53,429 bases of DNA, from NCBI GenBank assembly GCA_009873655.1, contig WAIB01000001.1:66237-119665 (forward strand), read 5' to 3'. The position numbers and the translations under genes were made by a program. This stretch comes from Nitrospinota bacterium. GTDB lineage: Bacteria; Nitrospinota; Nitrospinia; Nitrospinales; VA-1. The notes beneath the pieces were generated by a model that saw nothing but the letters and a program-made list of their open reading frames with translations, had not been told where the DNA came from and did not search any database. Shown here piece after piece: positions 42,676 through 50,088 of this stretch. Numbering within the stretch: position 1 is the stretch's first letter; each line of letters starts with the position of its first letter.

Positions 42676-45600
42676 CTAGTCTTCACAAACGGTGCGAAAG
42701 CCAAGAAAGGAAGTGCAATAGTTTTTAATGAAAGAAATTCGGCGCCAGGGAGCAATATTTTTAAAATGGGTTATAAAACTTCCCCCTCTTGCTATTTTAT
42801 AAGTCAACCCATTTGAGGGACCGTTTGAATGATTGCTTCTGGGATGATCATCTTCCACCCATTCGAATACATTTCCAAACAGGTCCGTGATGCCGCCAAA
42901 GTATTCATTTTCAGGAAAATGATCAACGGGCAACGTTCCATATATGCCTGTTTCTTCAATATTGCAAAACTCAACGACCCTGTCTTCATCCCAGAAAAAT
43001 TGATCTGGAGTCGCTTTCCCAAAATTGCTGGCAACATATTCCCATTCCTTTTCAAAAGGAAGGCGAATCGTCTGCCCCGTTGTTTCGCTTTTCCACTTGC
43101 AAAATGCTTTAGCATCGTTCCAGGTGACTTGTGTCACGGGATGATTATGTTTTCCATAAAGTGAGTCTGGCTGACTATCAGGGCAAAGCCAGAAAGCGTC
43201 TTTCTCTGGAGTGAGACTGGGATTGGAAAAAGAGGACCTGGGTTCATGGTCGCCATGTAAGGCCAAATTCCCATGATGAAAAACAATGGCGTCAATTAGA
43301 GATTCCGCCTCTGTTTTATATTTGGTTTCGTTTATGAATTTGAAAAATTCTACATTTGTTACCGGATATTTTCTCATTAAAAACGGTTTCTCAATGGTGA
43401 TTTCCCGGTGAGGGGCGGAATCTTTTTTCCGAGGGTGACCCATGATAAATTTTCCGGTGGGTATTTTTACCCATTCATCCCATTTTTCACTGAACTTGTA
43501 TAGATATTCTGTTATATGAGCATTTTTTTCATTGATTGCAGCTGAACCAAGGCGCTGGCGGATCGCCAACGGCCATTCCGCTTTTGCAAGTGCATCGTCA
43601 TATTCCAGGGGTTTCTTTTCATCTTCCTCGGGAACGATTTCTACCTGGCCTTTTTCTTTCTCGACTTGAAAAGCTTCTGAAAGTTCTTCAAAGGCTTTTC
43701 CAAGGTGGGTGAGCTTGTCTTCGTAATGGGAAAGGCTTTCCAGCAATTCTGCCTTTCGCGATTCATCTTCCTCATTCATGGATTTTTTTACGTCAGCCAG
43801 TTCCTGTACAAAATTTTGATATTCTTCCACCCGTCCGCGCAGATCTTTCTCCATTACATCGACCATGGATTCGCGATGTTTTAGTCTTTCCTGTAAAACT
43901 TTTTCTGCGGCTATGGTTTCTTCGGTTATTAGTTTTTCCTTGTCCTTCAGGTTAGAGGTCAGTCGCACAGCCTCTTCTTCCATGGTGGCTATCCGTTTTT
44001 TAAATTCCTCGTATTCCGTTCCTTGTGACTGGAGAATTTGATTGTAGGTTGTTTTGAAATCATCGAGGAAATTTTTTACCTCCACCTGGTGTTGGAGGAC
44101 ATCCGATTTTACAAGTTGAATTTCCTGAAGTTCGGTTCTTATTTCTTCTTCAACTTCCTCAATGCTTTGTCGACTGGTTTTTTCTTCAGCCATCTGCTGC
44201 TGCTGAAGCTCAAGGATTTTTCTTTCTTCCGCTTCTAATTCTTCTTCTTTGTTATCCAGGGCCATTTCCTTTTCGATCTGGCCTACTTCCAGCGAGTTTT
44301 TAAACTCTTCGAACTCCTGGTTCATGATTTTGAGCTCTTCGGTTTCTCTTTCTAAAAGTCCTTTTTCTTTCTCCCGAAGGCGTTTTTGGTCTTCCAGGAG
44401 AGCTTCGTTTTTTTCTGCCAGTTTCTTTTGCTCTTTTTCATGCTCCTCTTCAAGCTCGGCAAGCTTTTCTTTTAATTCTTCCTCGTACTTGGGCCGGCCT
44501 TCGTCCATGGCCTTGTATAGTTTGCGTTTTCTTTTTAAAAGGTTTTCCTGTGTTTTAGCGGCGGTTTTTATCTGGTCGATGGCAAAATTTCCGCCTTCGA
44601 TTCCACTCATTTCCTTGATGAGCGAAGCTTTCTCGAGGTTGTTTTCCTTTTCTTCTTTATTGAGCAGTTTTTGTTTTCTTGAAATTTCCTTTTCCAGTTT
44701 TTCTAATTCAGCGAGCCTTTTTTTAGTTTGTTCATCGGCTTTTCTTTGGGCTTCCAGAGCAAGGCCCTGCTCGCGAATTCGCAGCCTTTCGTTTTCTCTT
44801 CCCAGGCGTTCTTCATCCTCTTCGAACTCTTCGAGTCGGCGAATATGGTATTCCGATCGGCGCTGATATTCTGTTTCCAGCTCTTCTTTTTTTGTGTCGT
44901 AGCTTTCCTTTAATTTGGCTTTAAACAGTTTTTTCTCGTTTTCAAGCGTTTTGGAAAGTTTGAGCAATTGTTGGTTTTTCTTTGCCTGCTGGTTTGCCGT
45001 TCGCTTCAACTGCACTTGTTTTTCTTTGGCCGCCTTGAAAGCTTTCTCTTTGTAATTATGAATCTCCTGTTCTTCCTGGACCAGTTTTTCCATGAGCTCG
45101 GTCATTTCATCAAATTTTGCCCTGAAAATCTGGTCCCTTCGGGTGAAGTCTGTATCCATACGCGTGCGTGTGGATTCATGATCTGTTAAAAGCTGATTTT
45201 TTTCTTCTCGAAGCTCGCTTAACTCTTTTTGGGCTTCTTCCAATTCTGAGCGGATGCGAATGTTTTCTTTTTCCGATTGTTCTTTAGCCTGATCAGTATG
45301 TTTCTGCTCTTCCTCCCGCAATTTTTGAATCTGCGATCTGAATTCGGAATTTTCTTTTTCCATTTTCACCTTGGCTTCTTCAAGGTGTTTTTCTTTTTCC
45401 AGAATTTCCTTCATTTGCTTGTTTGCGAGCTCTTCTTTTTCTTTAAGCCTTTGAAGCTGGTTCTCGAATTCCCCTTTGAGTTCCTCCGGGAGATTGAAAG
45501 TTATTTCCGACTCTTTAAATTTTCGACCCTGATCCGTAGGTTCAATTTTTGCGGGAGGGGTCTCCGTTCCTTCAAATTGGATGAAATTTAAATTGCTATC

Positions 45601-45912
45601 GAGGGATAGAGACGCCGGGTTTCCCCGCTCCGACATCAAGGCGAGCAACTCGTTGTTTAATTTTTCCCGCAGGGAATTTAACCAGGTTCTTTGTTCTTCT
45701 TCGTTATCGGGTAAGGATGAAAAATTTCCCGAATTCCGGATTTTGTCGATTAAAACTTCAAAGGGAACAGGGGGCACGGATTCTGGCGGCTGTCCCGTTG
45801 AATAGAATTCCTGAATGATTTGCAGGAGGGATACAGGTTCGGGGCTCCCTGTTTGGGAATAATGGTCGATGAGCTCCTGGACATCTTTTAGACTGAAATT
45901 TTTCCGGGCCAT
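42676..45912 (-). CDS. Giant coiled-coil protein with C-terminal CLec/FGE-sulfatase domain
   Basis: A 1078-residue protein with no signal peptide or membrane span. After an N-terminal part (about 1-150) comes a very long heptad-rich, Glu/Lys/Gln-dominated coiled coil (about 150-780), then an FGE-sulfatase (DUF323/SUMF1) fold at about 814-1078: KIPTGKFIMG, FLMRKYPVTNVEFFKFI, HPVTQVTWNDAKAFCKW, IRLPFEKEWEYVAS, GITDLFGNVFEWVED and IARGGSFITHF ... LGFRTV. In true formylglycine-generating enzymes two Cys follow RGGS; here FITHFKN replaces the first site, so catalysis is doubtful and a ligand-binding CLec role is likelier. No clear SD. It probably forms a filament or scaffold. Confidence 0.85.
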   Translation of the reverse strand: MARKNFSLKDVQELIDHYSQTGSPEPVSLLQIIQEFYSTGQPPESVPPVPFEVLIDKIRNSGNFSSLPDNEEEQRTWLNSLREKLNNELLALMSERGNPASLSLDSNLNFIQFEGTETPPAKIEPTDQGRKFKESEITFNLPEELKGEFENQLQRLKEKEELANKQMKEILEKEKHLEEAKVKMEKENSEFRSQIQKLREEEQKHTDQAKEQSEKENIRIRSELEEAQKELSELREEKNQLLTDHESTRTRMDTDFTRRDQIFRAKFDEMTELMEKLVQEEQEIHNYKEKAFKAAKEKQVQLKRTANQQAKKNQQLLKLSKTLENEKKLFKAKLKESYDTKKEELETEYQRRSEYHIRRLEEFEEDEERLGRENERLRIREQGLALEAQRKADEQTKKRLAELEKLEKEISRKQKLLNKEEKENNLEKASLIKEMSGIEGGNFAIDQIKTAAKTQENLLKRKRKLYKAMDEGRPKYEEELKEKLAELEEEHEKEQKKLAEKNEALLEDQKRLREKEKGLLERETEELKIMNQEFEEFKNSLEVGQIEKEMALDNKEEELEAEERKILELQQQQMAEEKTSRQSIEEVEEEIRTELQEIQLVKSDVLQHQVEVKNFLDDFKTTYNQILQSQGTEYEEFKKRIATMEEEAVRLTSNLKDKEKLITEETIAAEKVLQERLKHRESMVDVMEKDLRGRVEEYQNFVQELADVKKSMNEEDESRKAELLESLSHYEDKLTHLGKAFEELSEAFQVEKEKGQVEIVPEEDEKKPLEYDDALAKAEWPLAIRQRLGSAAINEKNAHITEYLYKFSEKWDEWVKIPTGKFIMGHPRKKDSAPHREITIEKPFLMRKYPVTNVEFFKFINETKYKTEAESLIDAIVFHHGNLALHGDHEPRSSFSNPSLTPEKDAFWLCPDSQPDSLYGKHNHPVTQVTWNDAKAFCKWKSETTGQTIRLPFEKEWEYVASNFGKATPDQFFWDEDRVVEFCNIEETGIYGTLPVDHFPENEYFGGITDLFGNVFEWVEDDHPRSNHSNGPSNGLTYKIARGGSFITHFKNIAPWRRISFIKNYCTSFLGFRTVCED

Positions 45913-46054
45913 GGAGAAATAAAGGTTCTCTTATAATTTTGGTTTCGAGTAACCTGAAAAATAGAGATACGGTTTATTGGTATTCAACGGAAAAACCGGC
46001 TTAAAACCTTACCATTATTATAACAAACAGACCTTTATTTATAAAGAGTTACCC

Positions 46055-47290
46055 TCAGCTTCCGGGTCGGTGGCCGTGTTTGATTTCCGGAATGAGCATC
46101 AGGGTGGCGAATAGCATCATGGCAAAGGATAAAATGCCAATATTCTGGGCTCCAATCAGGTTGACAGTCCAATATCCCATTATGGGACCGATGGTTCCCC
46201 GGATCCCCGTGAGACTGACATGAACGGACATATAAGCCCCGGTTTTTCCCGGAGGTGCGTATTTGGTCACCCAGAGATTCCACGCAATGCTGCCACCGGC
46301 AAAAGCCGCTCCAATCATGGCCGACCCGAGCCCTATGATCCATGGATTGGAGGTAACAAAAAACAACAAAATCCCAAAACCAAAAAACAGGTTCAAAATC
46401 ATCCGCAAAATGACAAAGTTCATTTTGTCGAAAAGGGAAGCCCAAAAGGGAATAAGCAACATGCGCATCGTTTCCGGGATGATGGTGATTATCATGGCTA
46501 CAAAAATTGCAGACCCTTCAATTCCCCATTGCGGAGCGGTTATATAATCCACTCGAAGAGGCAAAGTCCAGAGATTGGCAAATCCCATTATGAACCAGGT
46601 TAATAGAACATATCCGAAGGATTTGTCATGAATGGCATATTTCATATTGCCAAAGGGGTTCGTGTGGGAACTGTTTAATATGGTTTCCGAGGGCATGGAT
46701 ATAATAGCCATCGCTTTTCCGATGGCACATAATCCCAGAAACGTGAATAACCAATGATAATTGTCGATATCCAACTCCAGGATCCAGGAGCCGATAAATC
46801 CTGAGAGGGCCGCGACTCCTACGGTGAGTAAAAGGGGCCTGGAGAAAAAAGCAGCACGTTTGTCGGGCGGATAATTATCGCTGTAAATTTCTGTAATAAA
46901 GGGAATTAAGGCACTCCGACAAATGTAGCCCGCGATCACCGTACAGGCAAAAAGAGTAAGAGATTGCGTCCAGGCCGCAATAAAAAGGCATCCCCCTGTA
47001 ATGAATGATGGGAGAGCGCCCCAGGTAGACTTCTTCCACTGTGTAAAAGAGGCATAATGCAATAACACCATTGAAAGGAACATTCCCATAAAAGGGGCTG
47101 CCGCGATCAGGGCCTTGGTGGTTTCACCGGCATGGAAAAACCGAATGGCTATGAACAGGCAAAATGTTTGAGCCCCCGAGGAAAGCACTCCCTCAAAACC
47201 CCCGCGCCATAAATCGCCGCGATACGTTTTTTGGGTTTTCTCCTCCAGGTTCTGACCGGTGGACTCCTTCAATTCAATTGACCCCGGCAC
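46055..47290 (-). CDS. MFS transporter
   Basis: An inner-membrane permease of 411 residues with about twelve spans. A GTG start at 47290 is the only option and overlaps the upstream TPR gene by 22 bases. The first half includes PFMGMFLSMVLLHYASFTQW, the second YAPPGKTGAYMSVHVSLTGI, typical of the MFS group of unknown specificity (MFS_1). The overlap with the TPR gene implies co-transcription. It sits between the coiled-coil gene and cinA. Substrate not deducible. Confidence 0.82.
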   Translation of the reverse strand: MPGSIELKESTGQNLEEKTQKTYRGDLWRGGFEGVLSSGAQTFCLFIAIRFFHAGETTKALIAAAPFMGMFLSMVLLHYASFTQWKKSTWGALPSFITGGCLFIAAWTQSLTLFACTVIAGYICRSALIPFITEIYSDNYPPDKRAAFFSRPLLLTVGVAALSGFIGSWILELDIDNYHWLFTFLGLCAIGKAMAIISMPSETILNSSHTNPFGNMKYAIHDKSFGYVLLTWFIMGFANLWTLPLRVDYITAPQWGIEGSAIFVAMIITIIPETMRMLLIPFWASLFDKMNFVILRMILNLFFGFGILLFFVTSNPWIIGLGSAMIGAAFAGGSIAWNLWVTKYAPPGKTGAYMSVHVSLTGIRGTIGPIMGYWTVNLIGAQNIGILSFAMMLFATLMLIPEIKHGHRPGS

Positions 47291-47730
47291 TTAGCGATAT
47301 ACACCTTATTGAATTCGGCAAAGGGTTGAATAGCCAATGCGGTTTTAAAACTTTCGATGGCCACGAGGTAGTTGGCAAGCTGATAATGACAAAGGCCGAG
47401 GCCATTCCAGGCTCCGAAGTGATTGGGATTCATTTCCAGAGTGATTTCGCATTCCTTAATGGATTCGTTATATTTTCTTTGTAAATAGAGAACGGTCGCA
47501 AGTTTATTGTGGGCCTCCGCAAATTCGGGATAATTTGTTACCAGGTTTTCAAATTCCTGTTGTGCTAACCCATACTGGCGCATATCCATTTGCTTTGTTC
47601 CCTCGCGAATTCGAGACTCTGCTTTTTTCCCAGCCTGGCCAAGCCAGAGGTTCCATAATGCGTGGGTTGCGTTTTCCCGTAATTCGGGATTATCGCTCAA
47701 TAAATCTTTTAAAAGTGCTTTCTCTTCCAT
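47269..47730 (-). CDS. TPR protein
   Basis: A 153-residue soluble protein. After an N-terminal helical part (EEKALLKDLLSDNPELRENA) there are three TPR units: AQQEFENLVTNYPEFAEAHN, SIKECEITLEMNPNHFGAWN and AIESFKTALAIQPFAEFNKV. No signal peptide. It is divergent from cinA and overlaps the MFS gene by 22 bases, so the two are made together. The partner is unknown; TPR and MFS fusions or pairs are not a family I can name. Confidence 0.88.
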   Translation of the reverse strand: MEEKALLKDLLSDNPELRENATHALWNLWLGQAGKKAESRIREGTKQMDMRQYGLAQQEFENLVTNYPEFAEAHNKLATVLYLQRKYNESIKECEITLEMNPNHFGAWNGLGLCHYQLANYLVAIESFKTALAIQPFAEFNKVYIAKCRGQLN

Positions 47731-47888
47731 TTCCGCAAATTTTCATTTTTAAAACGAAGGAAGGCCATATTGTAACAGGTAAATCCTGTTTTTGGGTTTA
47801 CAACTCGGGAACGAATTATTTTTCTCGAACCTGACCAAATGTAAGCGTAAAATCGTGAAAAAGAAACTTAACCACTCTGGGGAACCGT

Positions 47889-49181
47889 ATGGGTTTTAAT
47901 AATGCCAATTCGGCGCAGGCGGAAATTCTTGTCATAGGTGATGAAGTTATAAGCGGCTTCATAGTGGATACAAATTCCAAATTCCTGGGACAACGGATTT
48001 TCGAACTGGGAATGCGCGTGTCGCGTATAACGAAAATAGGGGATGATTCTTCAGCGATTCAGGAATGTGTGGAAAACGCCCTGGAGCGTTCTGATTGGAT
48101 TATCCTGACAGGGGGCCTGGGAGCCACTCATGATGATATTACCAAATCCGTGGTAATGAAAGTTTTTGGTTCCAATCTTCGCCGAGATGAAAAAGTTGCG
48201 GCCATGTTGCAGGAGATTTTTAAGAGAAGAAACAGGGATATCCCGGATAGTGTGCAGACTCAATGTGAAGTTCCTGACAACTGCCGGGTTCTTTATAATG
48301 AAGTAGGAACCGCTCCGGGATTTCGATTTGAAAAAAAGGGACATGTTTTATTTTGTCTTCCGGGTGTTCCCCACGAAATGAAACATTTATTCGAACAATA
48401 CATTGCCCCGGAGATCTCCAAACACTCCCACCAGGTTTTCACACAGCGCATTTTAAAAACGACAGGAATTTCAGAAGCGGGTTTGTGGGAAAAAGTGGGC
48501 TCCATTGCTGAATTGCAGAAGAAAGTAAATATCGCCTCTTTGCCGTCTCATCTTGGCGTGCGCATTCGACTGTCCTGTAACGAAGCAACCAAAGAGGAAG
48601 GGGAAGCGGCTATTGACGAGGCCGAACAGGAATTGATGGGAAAAATCGGCCAATACGTTTATGGAAGAAATGAGGAATTGCTGGAAGAAATAGTCGGTCA
48701 ATTACTGACAGAAAAATCCATGACTTTAGCCACTGCCGAATCCTGCACCGGAGGGTTGATAGGGCATCGTGTGACTCAAATCTCAGGAAGTTCAAAATAT
48801 TTTAAGGAAGGGTTTGTTGTATACAGCAATGATGCAAAAGTTTCCCGATTGGGGGTCGATCAAAATACCCTGGAGAAGTATGGTGCGGTGAGTGAACCGG
48901 TGGCCCGTTTGATGGCCGAAGGGGTTTGCCGGGTTTCGAGGGCGGATATTGGGGTTTCCGTAACGGGGATCGCGGGTCCCACCGGGGGCAGCGAAGAAAA
49001 GCCGGTGGGATTAACTTATATAGCAGTCAGCGACTCCAAGGGCACATGGTGTGGAAAATACATTTACACACATGACCGTATTAAAAATAAAGAACGTGTG
49101 GCACAAACAGCTTTAAATTTAGTGCGCTTGAAGTTATTAGGTTTGTTGAGGGAAGAAAATGAAAATGCGAAGCTGCCCTAA
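47889..49181 (+). CDS. cinA: CinA-family nicotinamide-nucleotide amidase
   Basis: Pyridine-nucleotide recycling protein with an N-terminal MoaB/COG1058 domain and a C-terminal CinA amidase. Visible: EILVIGDEVISGFIVDTNSK, the WIILTGGLGATHDDITKSV loop, FCLPGVPHEM, and in the second half TLATAESCTGGLIGHRVTQI (catalytic Ser/Lys region) and VSVTGIAGPTGGSEEKPVGL. Length 430 is normal. The next gene (zinc-ribbon membrane protein) overlaps its end by 23 bases. It is divergent from the TPR-MFS pair. No recA beside it. Confidence 0.95.
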   Translation: MGFNNANSAQAEILVIGDEVISGFIVDTNSKFLGQRIFELGMRVSRITKIGDDSSAIQECVENALERSDWIILTGGLGATHDDITKSVVMKVFGSNLRRDEKVAAMLQEIFKRRNRDIPDSVQTQCEVPDNCRVLYNEVGTAPGFRFEKKGHVLFCLPGVPHEMKHLFEQYIAPEISKHSHQVFTQRILKTTGISEAGLWEKVGSIAELQKKVNIASLPSHLGVRIRLSCNEATKEEGEAAIDEAEQELMGKIGQYVYGRNEELLEEIVGQLLTEKSMTLATAESCTGGLIGHRVTQISGSSKYFKEGFVVYSNDAKVSRLGVDQNTLEKYGAVSEPVARLMAEGVCRVSRADIGVSVTGIAGPTGGSEEKPVGLTYIAVSDSKGTWCGKYIYTHDRIKNKERVAQTALNLVRLKLLGLLREENENAKLP

Positions 49182-49350
49182 TTGCGAGAAAAGTATTTCA
49201 TTAGATATTGAGATTTGTCCTCATTGCAATCAGCAGGTGCCTCCTTTGCCGAATTACCCCAGTGCCAATCCCAAATGGTTTATGGTTTTATGGGGCTTTT
49301 TTGTGATTCTGATTATTGCTTTGCTCATTTCCATGTTCAGTGTCCGTTAA
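49159..49350 (+). CDS. Small zinc-ribbon membrane protein
   Basis: A 63-residue protein with two CxxC pairs (SCPNCEKS, ICPHCNQQ) and one C-terminal membrane span (FMVLWGFFVILIIALLIS). The arrangement is that of a zinc-ribbon domain anchored by a tail, facing the cytoplasm. It overlaps the end of cinA in another frame, so it is likely translated by coupling. The GGAAG-like SD lies inside cinA. Function unknown. Confidence 0.75.
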   Translation: MKMRSCPNCEKSISLDIEICPHCNQQVPPLPNYPSANPKWFMVLWGFFVILIIALLISMFSVR

Positions 49351-49988
49351 TTTTTGGAAAAATTTTTAAAGGGAAGGATGAGTAGAACCCCGGCCACAAA
49401 TCCCCCGATATGAGCGAACCAGGCCGTCCCGCCCGCTTCGGCGGAAACACTGTTCCAGATTTGCAGAATGACCCAAAACAAAAGCAAAAGGATGGCTGGA
49501 ATGCGGGCAATCGTCCAGAAAAAACCCAGAAAGACAAAGGTTCTTATTTTCGCAAAAGGGAATAAAATCAAATACCCTCCCAATATTCCCGATATGGCCC
49601 CGCTTGCACCAACCATGGGTATTTTAGAATCAATATCGGTAGCGATATGCCCGAGGGCGGCGAGGGTGCCACAGACAAAATAAAATAGTACAAAACGTGC
49701 TTTACCCAGTACGTCTTCGATATTGTTTCCGAAAATCCAAAGATAAAGCATGTTTCCACCCAGATGCCAGATTCCGGCATGAAGAAACATGGATGTATAA
49801 ACTGTGGGATAAACGGATAGGGGATTATTGATAAGTTGAGCGGGGATCAAGGCGTATTCGGCATAAAGTACGCTGGGATGAACGGGTAAATTGACACCAT
49901 AAACAAAAACACCCATGTTTAAAATAATAAAGAGCAGGGTTAAGAATGGAAAATTACGTGTGGGGTTTTCATCTTTAAGGGGAATCAT
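49347..49988 (-). CDS. Rhomboid-family intramembrane serine protease
   Basis: A 213-residue inner-membrane protein with six or seven spans. The catalytic dyad is visible: Ser in MVGASGAISGILGGY and His in WFAHIGGFVAG; the oxyanion-region HLGGNMLYLWIFG is typical. It cleaves membrane-spanning substrates within the bilayer. Its end overlaps the zinc-ribbon gene by 4 bases. The NACHT gene begins about 100 bases away on the opposite strand, so the two are divergent and may share a regulatory region. A link between rhomboid and NACHT is speculation. Confidence 0.94.
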   Translation of the reverse strand: MIPLKDENPTRNFPFLTLLFIILNMGVFVYGVNLPVHPSVLYAEYALIPAQLINNPLSVYPTVYTSMFLHAGIWHLGGNMLYLWIFGNNIEDVLGKARFVLFYFVCGTLAALGHIATDIDSKIPMVGASGAISGILGGYLILFPFAKIRTFVFLGFFWTIARIPAILLLLFWVILQIWNSVSAEAGGTAWFAHIGGFVAGVLLILPFKNFSKN

Positions 49989-50088
49989 CGGTTACTTTTA
50001 CGCAATATGATAGTATTAGAAAAGAGAGTTGAGTATAGATTGGAAATTGACATTCCAGGACATTATAAGCGATTAAATTTATTTGACC

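Noticed and set aside
44249-44866. Plus-strand serine/phenylalanine-rich frame opposite the coiled-coil gene
   Set aside because: Antisense to Glu/Lys/Gln-rich coiled-coil codons; low-complexity shadow with no start context.
49347-49683. Other frames opposite the rhomboid gene
   Set aside because: The rhomboid frame holds GASG and AHIGG catalytic motifs; the alternatives have none.
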